A DNA stretch of 26,034 nucleotides from Priapulus caudatus (GCF_000485595.1 NW_014577289.1:655838-681871), one strand, 5' to 3'. Positions 11,226-21,231 are shown, counted from the first letter of the stretch. Notes: generated from the letters alone by a model not told the origin. A program made the numbers and translations.

Positions 11226-11797
11226 ATATACATGTATTCTGATGTATATTAATCGCGGCACAAACGAATATTGCATTCTTGCGCCATCTATCGAAGAAAT
11301 AAATCTCTACTGTTTGCTTTGCGTTGTGAGCGCATTTTAGTGATTTAGAATGCGATTTAATTAGCAACTAATAAGTAAAATGGAGGCATTGAAATTCCTA
11401 ATTCTTCTAGTTTATTGTGGCGAACTGTAACAAATCGAATCTGGTTCGGTGTGGCTCGTACGGCATCGACAGCTTGGACGCCGGCAATAATTTGTGCTCC
11501 GACGAAATCGTGTAAACTCGTGTAAACTCGGAGAATCCGCTACTGGGCACCGAGTACTCCTAATGTTTTGTATTAGCTTCCGGAATTGAAATTTGCGGAT
11601 GCAGGTGATATGAGGCTAATTCTAAATACTTTTAGTTAGACTTATCCCTACTGTTTGTGTAGGCTTTTCCGTATGTAACCATCAAATGTAAATACACACC
11701 GAGTAGGTGTATGTGTAGGTATGTGAAATTCAGCGTTAGAACTCGTAATATTAGACACTGTGGCACCGACGTATGCGCCTGCAGAGTGAGAGTGAGA
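11226..11797. other. anonymous DNA
   Basis: No gene or element boundary is visible. There is a short tandem duplication cgtgtaaactcgtgtaaactcg near 11508-11530. Confidence 0.6.
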
Positions 11798-12615
11798 GGG
11801 GCCTATGTCCCCCGGGGTACTGCCGGAACTAGCTCTAGTAGTAGTACTATAGCCCGCGGATCGCTGCCGCAGGGCTATAGCACATTCTGCCATAGATGTA
11901 ATCTAAGCAAATGGTCCAACTGAATTGACCAAAAATTTATCCCCAAAACGTCTAAAATGATCGGGCTTTTAACACTTATCTATCAACATGGACATCTCAC
12001 CATATCTGTCATTGAACACTTCACACAACTTTTACACAGGTATTTATGCGGGTTATTCTCAAAGTCTGTAGCACTACTGGTGTTTTGTCTTTTCAAAATG
12101 AGGTTGCTCTGCTCTAGTCGTTGCCACGCGTGGACTACTTCAGTGCTAAGACTTTGCAGAATAACAGCATAAATACCTGGTGTTAAAGTTGTGGAAGTGT
12201 TCAAAAAGATAGGCTGCAGATGTCCATGTTGATAGTAAAGATTTAAAAGCCGGATTCATTTTACGTTTTGGGGATAAGATTTGGTCACATCAGTTGGACC
12301 ATTTGCTTAGATTACATCTATGGCAGAAGTGCTGCTATAGCCCTGCGGCAGCCATCCGCGGGCTATAGTACTAGAGCTATGCCGCGACGTTACCCTGGAG
12401 TACGCGTCCGCCGTTATACGGAACGTTACCCCGGTACTATCTAAATATGCCTGGACCGCTACCTCGCCCTACTTCACTAACGAGTCTAGGGAGTCGCCTA
12501 CGCCTACTCCCTAACTCTACTCTAACCCTAACCCTAAAACCCTTAAAATCCCTAACCTAACCATATCAAATAGTGACCAGGGTACGTTCCGGCAGTACCC
12601 TGGGGGACATAGACC
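11798..12615. mobile_element. large foldback element, about 0.8 kb
   Basis: The outer termini are GGGGCCTATGTCCCCC at 11798 and GGGGGACATAGACCC ending at 12615. The arms stay complementary inward: gtactgccggaac, ctatagcccgcgg, gatgtaatctaagcaaatgg, ccccaaaacgt and gtatttatgc on the left each have inverted counterparts between 12140 and 12385. The loop is about 12085-12140. The right arm carries about 200 bp of extra sequence at 12384-12580, with a decayed CCCTAA-like stretch. There is no coding capacity. Confidence 0.75.
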
Positions 12616-12651
12616 CTATGAGCCCGACTATGGGCTAGGGTGTGAGGCCCC

Positions 12652-13965
12652 CACAAGCACAAGTTGCGGCCGTTTCAATCACAGGCCACTTGGACGCGTT
12701 TCAATAATAAAATGATGGTTAATAAATACAACTTGTCAGTACTAAGACCTACCAGTACCAGTAATAGTCTTAATGTTTGATTTGACCTAATAACTTCACT
12801 TCAACACCGTCCAATACACCGCTGCAACACATAGCACCGCACGCCATTGTAGCATGCACAAATACAACAGTGATAATAGAGAAGGTAAGAAAGCGTCCGC
12901 ACAGAAATTCCAGAACGCTCGAATCTTTTCACAACACGAGAGACGAAATACACGTCCAACGGCCATATCTTGGATCTGTGTGTAGCTGAATGGTCACTTG
13001 TTTCGAAACTATATGTCTTGCACCTGTTACCACATACTTTACCAGAATTATCATGAGACAATCCTGCTCTAAATTTGCCGCCCGAATTTCCCATTGAAGC
13101 CGATTTCGTAAATGGGATAAGTACATGAGCAAGGGCGCGCGCGCATTGCATTCTGGGCAGCAGCAAGATGTATATTCGAACAACGTGACCATTCAGCCCT
13201 ACACACAGATGCCAAGATCATGGTCGTTGCGACGTGTATTTCGTCTCTAGTGTTGTGAAAAGATGTCGAGCGTTCTGGAATTTCTGTGCGGACGCTTTTC
13301 TTACCTTCTCTATATCACTGTGTATTTGTGCATGCCACAATGGCCGTGCACGCTATGTGTTGCAGCCGGTGTATTGGACGGTGTTTGCAAGTGAAGTTAT
13401 TAGCGTCAAATCAAACATTAAGACTATTAGTATTACTGAGTACTGGTAGTCTAGTACTGACACAGTTGTATTTATTAACCATCATTTTATTAATGAAATG
13501 GTCCAAGTGCCTGTGGTTTCAATAATAAAATGATGGTTAATAAATACAACTTGTCAGTAGGCCTACTAGACCTACCAGTACCAGTAATAGTCTTAATGTT
13601 TGATTTGACCTAATAACTTCACTTCAATACCGTCCAATACACCGCTGCAACACACATTCCTATAGCGCTGCACACCATTGTGCCCACAAATACACAGTAG
13701 GCCCTAATACTAACTTAACTAAGTAAGTATAGGCGTAAAACACAGTTATATAGTAACCCTATATTACTGTGTATTTGTGCCACCAATGGCGTGCGCGCGT
13801 ATAGGAAATGTGTGTTGCAGCGGTGTATTGCGACGGCGTATTGAAATGAAGTTATTAGTCAAATTCAAAACATTAAGACTATTACTGGTACTGCGTAGGT
13901 ATAGTACTGACAAGTTGTATTTATGAACATCATTTTATTATTTGAAATGGCCCAAGTGCCCGTGT
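12652..13965. mobile_element. foldback MITE copy 2, interrupted by a related element
   Basis: The right part, 13516-13965, matches the element at 2181-2561 with small indels. The left terminus appears to be CACAAGCACAAGTT... at 12652. The element is split at 12679/13516 by an 836-bp relative. The right terminus is ...CCAAGTGCCCGTGTG. This placement is reconstructed from terminal similarity and target-site logic. Confidence 0.6.
12680..13515. mobile_element. 836-bp foldback element flanked by 8-bp duplication GTTTCAAT
   Basis: The element starts CACAGGCCACTTGGAC and ends GTCCAAGTGCCTGTG. GTTTCAAT lies directly on both sides (12672-12679 and 13516-13523). The arms of about 320 bp (12680-13003 and 13175-13515) are inverted copies. 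The outer parts are shared with the smaller foldback family, while the inner parts (gcgtccgcacagaaattcc and onward) are specific to this element. The loop at 13004-13174 is unique; its minus frame gives a peptide of no recognised family. The 8-bp duplication fits hAT or P-type transposases. Confidence 0.75.
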
Positions 13966-15290
13966 GAAGCCTATTTTACTTTACCGTTTTATTAAGCAAT
14001 CTGATGCTCAAGATCGTCTAAAGGGGCGACTTATGTCGGGCTTGCGAGCCGACTCGACTGAAGCAACTGCGCTGCAATTCACTGCGACTGCCAGTGCTTA
14101 GTCGCGCGTCGACTGCGACGCGACTGCCTCGACTGGCCGCCACTAGTTGCTCGGATAGAACAGTGGGCAACTGGACGCAACTAGTCGCTGCGATCCTTCC
14201 AGTTGCTCGAAATCCAGTTGCTTCCAATCGAGTCGGCTCGCAAGCCCCAACATAAGCCCCCCTTAACGTAACATCTGACCCCGCGTATATAAAATCACCA
14301 TTAACATCACTCACTTCTCTAAACTCTTACGCGGTAGCAAGGTGCTTACTGGGCGACACACATGCCACTCACTCATATTATTTTTGATAGCATAGCAGTA
14401 ACATTGCTGTTAAATTACTTGGTTCAATGCAATGCCAATGATTAGTTTGCTTGTGTTTCCCCCTTCAGTACTACTAAACTAGCATACAATAATGTTAACC
14501 CAACAAGAGTAGCGGCTTACAACGCCCGAACCTATTCTTTTCTTTGGAGGAGCCCTGAGTGATTCACTTCAGGCCGCGGTTTTATGATGCCGTTTTTTCC
14601 GAGACTAGAACTTCCAAACTGGCCGGGTTTATTCTAAACACAATCTTTCTCCACTATCCTGGACTTGCCTATGTATCACAATTTACTCTGTATTTGACAA
14701 CTAATATAACCCAGGGTCGAATATTAGCGGTTATCCCGATTATCCGCGGATAGTAGCATCTCTGTGTGTTTGGATACCAGATTCAATGCTTAGTATCCCG
14801 CCACGGATAATAAAAAAAATCTGCCAACAATCGGGTGGTTGTGCATATTTTTGCTAAGCGTTAAAGCCATAAAGCCCGGCTGCACATGTGGGCCGATTTT
14901 TATCGACGTAGTTACCGCCGATTCCTGTTGCCAGCAACAAATCGCCGTTGAGCAAACTCGCCCACACTGTGTCGGCCGGCTGCACCGGCGCGTCACGATT
15001 TTGACGCCAGAAACTCAGTCGCTGCGAATATTCAAACATTGTTTGATATTTGTTGCCGAGTCGCTGAAACAATCGCTACGTGTGCGCTGACCAGGCGGCG
15101 GATTCAGGCAACAGCTTTTTGGATTAACCAATCAAATGCATGATTTGAAGCACTGTATCAAATATTCGCAGCCCCGTTGGGTGTGGTTTGGACACGGTCA
15201 CGTACAGTTCATACAGCTGGTATGTCGCTGACAGATGGTTGCATTGTCGCCGCGGTGCCGCACACGTGGCGCATTTTTATCGCCAGTACT
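13556..15290. repeat. second copy of the 2181-3829 block, indel-rich
   Basis: From the foldback arm to the gatttttatcgccagtactg word, this segment follows 2181-3829 in the same order and orientation. Differences are dominated by single-base insertions and deletions (extra C or G inside short runs) with few substitutions. Included are the foldback element, the TAA-flanked MITE, the long-TIR arm and the start of the hAT-like element. Confidence 0.88.
14022..14263. mobile_element. PIF/Harbinger-like MITE with TAA duplication, copy 2
   Basis: This is the same element as at 2617-2857, with TAA at 14019-14021 and 14264-14266. It carries several one-base indels relative to copy 1. Confidence 0.82.
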
Positions 15291-15348
15291 GTCGATAAAA
15301 ATCGCCAGTACTGTCGATAAAAAATCGCCACGTGTGCGCCCGGCTTTA
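14870..15348. mobile_element. MITE with TAAAGCCCGG termini
   Basis: The left end taaagcccggctgcacatg is inverted at the right end (cgtgtgcgcccggcttta). Subterminal words gatttttatcgacagtact are repeated in both orientations, with extra tandem copies near 15280-15330. It is about 480 bp and non-coding. The matching left part lies at about 3439-3829. Confidence 0.72.
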
Positions 15349-15500
15349 GCGTAGCCGATGTTGATCATAAATGTGATGTGTATACATTGTATCAAGGCGA
15401 ACCAGACAATGCGTCTAGACAATACGTCTGCAGTTACTTGTCTGTGCATATCTCGTGAATCTGTTTTTCATGTTTTATATAATAATTACATTACATAATA

Positions 15501-15815
15501 GGTGCGTTCACACTGGCGCGAATTAGCGGGCTGCAAATCCCGGTTTTTGCAGCCCGCTCGAAAAACCGAGCTTTTTACAAGTGTGAACGCAATTAGCTCA
15601 CTAAATCGCGCTCAAAATAGCATGCTGCAAAGAACACTTCCGACTGCGCTAATTTGGAATAAGCGCGCTTATTTGCACCGCGGCGTGTTATCCCGCTCGG
15701 CGATTAGCGAGATATTTCGGATTTCCGCCTGTGTGAACAACGACACAATTAGCTCACTATTATCTCCGCTATTAGCGGGATGAGCAGCGCGGTTTTTCTT
15801 GTGTGTGAACACGCC
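15501..15815. mobile_element. 315-bp MITE with GGTGCGTTCACAC termini
   Basis: The left terminus GGTGCGTTCACAC and the right terminus GTGTGAACACGCC are inverted, and TA lies on both sides. Interior words aattagcggg and attagctcact recur in both halves and orientations (cgctattagcggg near the end). It is non-coding. A TA duplication would fit Tc1/mariner-type insertion, but a longer AT-rich site cannot be excluded. Confidence 0.7.
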
Positions 15816-15983
15816 TATTAATAATTTTCAAATGCTATTATTGCATATTTCAAGATTTTGGATACCAACATTGTTGAAATTACTATCCAAAAAATGGGAT
15901 ACCAGATCTTTGGGGGGGATACCAGATTTCAATACCTGGTATCCCGAATGGATACAATAATAAAAATCAAATTTCGACCCCTG

Positions 15984-16140
15984 TAACCCAGTGAAAAAAT
16001 TAATTTTTTTCTTTCCGGGGCTCTTTTTGCAAACCCCCCCAAAATTTCGGGGGCTACTTTTTCCACTTTCCAGGGTGACTTTTTTCCAGGGCTGTTTCCT
16101 CAAATGTACACACAAGCACAGTAGCTAATACACACTCGCG
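15984..16140. repeat. G-run relic repeat
   Basis: Words ggggctctttttgc, tttcgggggctac and ccagggtgactttttt resemble those at 17310-17400 in the same orientation. This suggests two decayed copies of one dispersed repeat on either side of the CA-rich arrays. Confidence 0.45.
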
Positions 16141-16142
16141 GG

Positions 16143-16290
16143 CGCGCGCACACACCACACACACGTCACACGCACGCACGACGCACGCACACACGCACAC
16201 GCACACGCACACACACACACACACACAGACACACACACACAGACACACACACAGACACACACACAGACACACACAGACACACACACACCC
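16143..16290. repeat. (CA)n/(CACACAGA)n microsatellite
   Basis: CA dinucleotides are interrupted by CG, then by regular CAGACACACA units. Frames over it are artefacts. Confidence 0.96.
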
Positions 16291-16885
16291 ACCAATTTAG
16301 CAAGCTTGTACAGACAAAACAAAGAACATTCAGTCAATATTCAAGACAGTTATTCATCAGACTGACAGACTAACATGATAACCACAACTCACAAGTCACA
16401 ACCACAAATGCACCTTGAATAGTGAATACACAGGTTCAGCTAAACACAGAACTATTACGGCTAGCGCAAATAGTGGAGTGTCTGCCTGTACGAGCGAGGA
16501 GGATCGATTGTTTATACGCGAAGTCTCTTGCGGCTGGGGTCCAGGGCCCGCGTAAGGGTCCTGGAAGCTCAGGGGGTTTGAGAAAGCGGCCCGCGAGGCA
16601 CGTGTGTATGGCTGGCAGGGGCGGCATTGATTGAAGTACGGGGGGGGGGGGGGCACGATTGTTTCAGCGTGGTACTAATCACTACTAAAATGTAGAGGGT
16701 TGGCATTGCTGGACTATGAGAGAGCGACAGCAAAACTTATTCGGGGAATTGACAAAAAAAGCTACAATCGGGAATGACACACGAGTGTGCCGGCAGGGAA
16801 AAATATACGTGTGAATTTCATTAGGATTTTCCATGGATTACCGTTCTATAATTCTACGGGTCGTTGGTCCTACGGGTCTACGTAC
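16291..16885. other. anonymous DNA with a poly(G) run
   Basis: No gene is seen. An uninterrupted G run lies at about 16641-16653. The text around 16510-16620 is GC-rich (gggtccagggcccgcg) and looks like repeat remnant. Confidence 0.55.
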
Positions 16886-17140
16886 GGTAGGCACGCCCGC
16901 AGGCACACCCGCACGCACGCATGCAGGCACGCACGCGCGCAGGCACACGCGCAGGCACGCACGCACGCGCACACATGCATGCGCGCAGGCACACACGCAA
17001 GCACACCGGCACACACAGGCACGCGCGCAGGCACACGCAAGCACGCCCGCAGGCACACCGGCACACACAGGCACGCCCGCACACACGCACGCACGCACGC
17101 GCGCAGGCACACACGCAAGCACGCGCACAGCCACACACGT
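16886..17140. repeat. CAGGCACAC/GCACGCAC minisatellite
   Basis: A purine-pyrimidine alternating array of about 10-12-bp units (gcaggcacacgc, gcacgcacgc) runs for about 250 bp. High CpG and CA content explains the long Arg/His/Thr or Cys/Val frames across it. Confidence 0.93.
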
Positions 17141-17426
17141 ATATACGCGTGGGCGGCGGCGCGCGCTTGATTGAATGAAATACAGTACAGTACACACAAA
17201 CACTTGACAGTCACACCGTACCATGAATTCTACCGCGCCGTGGAACCGGCTGCCGCTAGCGGCAGAGGCCGAGCGAGAGCGACAAGGCGCGGGACCGACC
17301 TGGACAATCGATTTCCAGGGCGACTTTTGCTTTTGGGGTCGCCCCCGATATCATGTATTTGGGGGCTCTTTTTGGCATTTCGGGGGCGAAATCGCCCGCC
17401 GCCCCCGTGTATTTTTTCCCCTGCTG

Positions 17427-17715
17427 TAACCTGTTACAAAATTTCGAAGTGACGAGCAGCGATATTTCGAGCGCCATTTCTGTTGACCTGTGAAGTACGC
17501 ATTCCCAATGCGCATAGCGTTCGGCTACCTTTGGCTCCTGTGTTGCCTGACATGCTGGCTCTGGTGACGTCATGACTGACAGCAGGCATCCCATGATGCA
17601 TTCGATCTTGGAGCCGAAGTTAGCCGACGCGAATTGGGAATACGTACGTCACAGGTCAACAGAAATGGCGCTCGAAATATCGCCGCTCGTTACTTCGAAA
17701 TTTTGTAACAGGTTA
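17427..17715. mobile_element. 289-bp palindromic MITE
   Basis: TAACCTGTTACAAAATTTCG at the left is the exact reverse complement of the right end. The arms remain complementary for about 110 bp (gatatttcgagcgccatttc, gttgacctgtgaagtacg, ttcggct). The centre contains TGACGTCA at 17565-17572. It sits at the inner edge of the long-TIR right arm. Confidence 0.8.
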
Positions 17716-17933
17716 TATTAGTTTAATACACAGTATTGTGATACATAGTAAGTCCCAGGATAGCGGAGAAAGATTCGTGTTTAGAATAAACCCAGTTTGG
17801 AAGTTCTAGTCTCAAAAAACGCACCATAAAACCGCCCTGAGTGAATCACTCAGGGGCTCCTTCAAAAAAAAGAATAGGCTCGCGTTGTAAACCTACTCTT
17901 GTTGGGTTACATTATTGTATCTATACTACTACT

Positions 17934-18224
17934 AGCTACACCTAACATAGCCCCATGAGTTACCTTCTCGCTTCTCACTAGGTGGCAAGAAGTTCCTACG
18001 ACGTGAAACGTGAAACAACCGTAGAGCCTGGTCGGGCTACACCTAACCAAACCCTAATTTCCTAATTTTATCTAAAGACCATAATTACAATAGGGGTTCC
18101 TAAAGTAGGCTTGAACCTAATCAGATACTTGCCAAGTGTGTTGCGATTGACAATATACTTTACACGTGTAACAAATCGTCAAGTGTCAAGGTTGATTTCA
18201 TAATAAATACTCGTTTCTTTCCAG
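17934..18224 (+). other. 5' flank or intron of the CDC42SE gene
   Basis: No exon is recognised. The segment ends in actcgtttctttccag, a good acceptor placed 44 bp before the start codon, so an upstream non-coding exon is expected. Confidence 0.5.
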
Positions 18225-18334
18225 AACCACAGCCTTTGAAGCAACACGAGCAACTATTTCAGACTGAGATGGCTAGGACTGACGTATTTATTTGTTTCAC
18301 CTGCTGTGTTGGAGAGCAGCCACGAGTGCCTCGG
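18225..18334 (+). CDS. CDC42SE: CDC42SE exon with start codon
   Basis: The acceptor tttctttccag ends at 18224. Bases 18225-18268 are 5' UTR and coding starts at 18269. It encodes 22 residues ending ...GEQPRVPR. The donor is gtactg at 18335, somewhat weak at +4 and +5 but in the right phase. Confidence 0.85.
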
Positions 18335-18746
18335 GTACTGTGCATTAAATTGTTGATATATTTGTTGATATAATTTGTTTTAGTATTAGTATTAACATTA
18401 GCTTTGTCTCGTAGACCATTGACAGAAATATCGTAAAGTTATGAGAATAAGAAATCCTTGCAAATTTCTCTTAACATTATGAGATCCTATAATCTTTCAT
18501 AACTTTCAGGCTAATGAAAAGAATGCAATTAGACAACAAAATTGCAATTGTAATGATATATTATTTTACACTGTCAGAAATTCTACTTGGCTCCTAATTG
18601 TGTACGAAAACAAGCATTTACAAATGCCGATTGTTCTCTCGTTTTTGATACTTTGTCGAGTCATGACGCCCACATCTTATGTTACCGCATAGCATGGTGT
18701 CTTGCAGCGCAGAATGAAAAACATGATTATTCCATTTTTCATCAAT

Positions 18747-18782
<36 letters not shown>

Positions 18783-20864
18783 GTGATTAACTATCATAAT
18801 ATGCATATAATTATATTCCTCTCATATACAATAAATCTAATTATATGAATTTGAGTTTTGTGGTCAGTTCTCATCCAATCAGCAACCTTGTGACAACAAA
18901 TTACCTAAGTTCCTGTTATTGTAAGTTTTCTCATAGCTGCGATGCGTTTATGTCAACACTATTCTCGTAACATTAACATTGGTTGCGTTATCTTGGCATT
19001 AATATTAGCCTTAAGTTTACAATGTTTTTAATAACTAGCCCCTAGAAAACAAGTAGTTTGGTATAATTAATTCTTTTTCGTATATTTCAATGTGTGATAA
19101 TATATTTTGTTTGTACATGCAAACATTTATTTCATCTAGAAAGTTTCTAATTAATATTATCATTATAATATTTCACATTATCTTCTAGAAATTCAAAGAG
19201 TTGTGAAGCAGCAGTGTTGCTCTATTGCACTTAAAACGGTGTGTGTGTGTGCGTGCGTGTGTGCATGCACCCCTGCGTGGATGTGTATGTGTGCATGCAT
19301 GTGTGCCAACATGTGCACGCACATGGGAGAGAGCCTATTGCTATATCATTACATAGTTAGCTCTGCCAAACACGGCATGGCCACCATGTGTGTGTACATA
19401 GTAGATATTCTTGGCAGTGACAGATTTTATTGCCAACTTGGTCATAATGTACAAGTTGGCATGTAGTGTGTTTCTGATTTATTCGGATGTGGAGAAATGT
19501 ACAGAAACACAAGGTTGTTGCAAATAAGTTTTTGGGGAGTAGAAACCTCTTCATGTAAATAACTTGAATTTTTTAATCTGGGCAATAATGTCAGGCTATT
19601 GTATTAGCCAACTTATATAATTTTAATGCTATATTATATAACGATATTATTGAAGCTATAGTATTTTGTCCAACTTATTTCTAAACACACCTGCCATGTC
19701 AGAGAGAAAGAGATGGAGATAAAAATGGTAATCAGTGTGCGTAAGTTAAACATGTTCTTCAATGTTTACAGAGGAAAATAGACAGAAGTCAGATAGGTCA
19801 GCCGATGAACTTTCAGCATGTTGGACATGTTGGATCGTCTGATGTGTCACAACCAACCTCTCAGGTAAGGGTGTAGCAGTCGCCTGAGGGCATTTAATAA
19901 TCTATATATAAATGGGTTATTCTATAATCAAATATAGATTTAGAGCTGCTGTGAATTGGGAGCTATATACGGGGGGTTCGTACGGGTCTTGGAAGGCATG
20001 GAAAGTTCTAGGATTCTAAAATGTCATTTTCCAGTTGTGGAAAGCTTTTGAAAAGAGGCTGTGGTCCTAGAACGTCCTGGAATTGGATTGTTATTGTTTC
20101 TAGTACTAGAAAGTCTTTGAAATTAAATACATGTCTAGATCTTGTATTCTCATGAGGTCCAGGAAGCTTAGTGTTGGTTTAAATTCTTTTGGTATTTTTA
20201 ATGTAATAACATCAGTCATTCAGAGCACTGCAATAAATCAGTCAATGAGAAAACTGCAGTGATGATGGTTCATTCTGGGCAGCTATTCCCTGCAGCAGAC
20301 GTGCACTATACGTTTGTGGAATATGTTATGCATGCATGATATGGGATACAGGATGAGAGATTATACATGATCCATGGCTGCCTAACTAGTGTGTATTCGC
20401 CACCGAACTCAGTTTGAATTAAACATTGGCCAAATCAACTCTGAGTGTTCTCGTGAGGTCTGGGAAGGTCAATGCTGGTTTCAATTATCATTTGCATATC
20501 TATGCCTATCACATAAATCTACATCAACCGTGAAGCTTGTGATACCACATCCAGGATGGTGAGATTCACACGATACATGGGTATAAACAAAAATACATCG
20601 ACTGTATTTTTGGTAATATAAATTTGTTTGGATACTGGTTAAATCTTGGATGACAGCCAACAACCCGGTATGACGATTTTTTCTCCCCCGTGGAAGAGAT
20701 TGTTGCCTTTATAAATGTACATTATACACGTATTTTTACACGGGAAATTTATTCTGTTGTAGTTCTCGTCTGTTCAGTATCAAATGCAGACGAAAGGAGG
20801 TTATCAGTTTGCAGTTCCTGTAAACATACAAATGAAAGTCAGGGATGTACAGACGCAAAGGTAA
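18269..20864 (+). CDS. CDC42SE: CDC42 small effector protein (SPEC family), spliced
   Basis: Exons 18269-18334, 19772-19864 and 20778-20864 join in phase 0 to give 81 residues; human family members, from memory, are about 79-84. The N-terminus MARTDVFICFTCCVGEQP carries the Cys cluster (C9, C12, C13) that in the family is palmitoylated for membrane attachment. Next come a basic/IDRS segment and a CRIB motif at residues 30-43 (IGQPMNFQHVGHVG), with the conserved Pro, Phe, two His and Gly that bind GTP-loaded CDC42. The conserved C-terminal block is QMQTKGGY. Family members act at the plasma membrane on actin and cell shape. The ATG has a strong context (gagATGG) and fits the family start, although the exon frame is open upstream. 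The stop TAA (20862-20864) lies inside a splice-donor-like sequence, so a longer isoform is possible. Confidence 0.93.
18335..19771 (+). other. CDC42SE intron 1
   Basis: AT-rich, 1437 bp, with an (AT)n run at about 18749-18780 and a GT/GCATG-rich patch at about 19239-19325. It ends with catgttcttcaatgtttacag. Confidence 0.85.
19772..19864 (+). CDS. CDC42SE: CDC42SE CRIB exon
   Basis: The 93-bp exon starts RKIDRSQIGQPMNFQHVGHV and ends GSSDVSQPTSQ, holding the whole CRIB motif. The donor gtaagg is near consensus. The family equivalent in vertebrates reads RIDRxMIGEPxNFVHxxHxG, so the match is direct. Confidence 0.95.
19865..20777 (+). other. CDC42SE intron 2 with a diverged direct repeat
   Basis: The 913-bp intron contains two copies of a roughly 75-bp diverged sequence (about 20117-20187 and 20412-20492), sharing ctc(a/g)tgaggtc and gct(g)gttt words. 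The acceptor is gttctcgtctgttcag. Confidence 0.75.
20778..20864 (+). CDS. CDC42SE: CDC42SE last exon of the short form
   Basis: It reads YQMQTKGGYQFAVPVNIQMK then VRDVQTQR and TAA. QMQ(S/T)KGGY and the following (A/P)VNIQM segment match the vertebrate C-terminus. The last codons, CAA AGG TAA, overlap AAAG|gtaaat. Confidence 0.9.
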   Translation, partial: YQMQTKGGYQFAVPVNIQMKVRDVQTQR

Positions 20865-21034
20865 ATATAGTAGCATGTTTCTGTAGTGATGCTGATTTCT
20901 GATGCATCCACTGTGTTATTGTTTACTTATTAACTGCTAAAAAGTAGTTTTCACTATGCATAGTCATAGCTTTGCTTTTTGTTATCTGTATTCATGAATC
21001 ATATATGATGATAACTTATATATATATATATTTA

Positions 21035-21196
21035 TATAGATAGATAGATAGATAGATAGATAAATATATAGATATAGATAGATAGATAGATAGATAAATA
21101 TATAGATATAGATAGATAGATAGATAGATAGATAGACAGATAGATAGCTAGATAGCTAGCTAGATAGATAGCTAGCTAGCTAGATAGATAGATAGC

Positions 21197-21231
<35 letters not shown>

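Larger units (their letters stand above)
14712..15983. mobile_element. hAT-like non-autonomous element
   Basis: The left end CAGGGTCGAATATT (CAGGGGTCGAAATT in copy 1) and the right end AATTTCGACCCCTG are inverted. Complementarity continues through gataccagatttcaat and tatcccg words at 15880-15960. TAACC flanks both sides (14707-14711 and 15984-15988). The CAGGGG-type terminus is typical of hAT, whose duplication is normally 8 bp; only 5 bp are visible here. Two further elements are nested inside. Confidence 0.6.
14476..17924. mobile_element. composite long-TIR (MULE-like) element with nested insertions
   Basis: The left arm is about 14476-14711 and the right arm is 17711-17924, its reverse complement, ending GTATCTA. 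In the clean copies the word TACTACTAC sits immediately outside both ends (3045-3053 on the left copy, 17925-17933 on the right). TIRs above 200 bp with a 9-bp duplication are typical of Mutator-like elements, but the flanking word is itself repetitive, so classification is tentative. The interior holds a hAT-like element, two MITEs, CA-rich arrays and another MITE. No transposase is recognisable. Confidence 0.6.

Noticed and set aside
12801-13192. 121- and 87-residue minus frames over the foldback element
   Set aside because: Mostly arm sequence plus loop; no transposase or zinc-finger motif, and sequence quality there is doubtful.
16787-17224. Frames up to 128 residues on both strands
   Set aside because: Product of the CAGGCACAC minisatellite in every phase.
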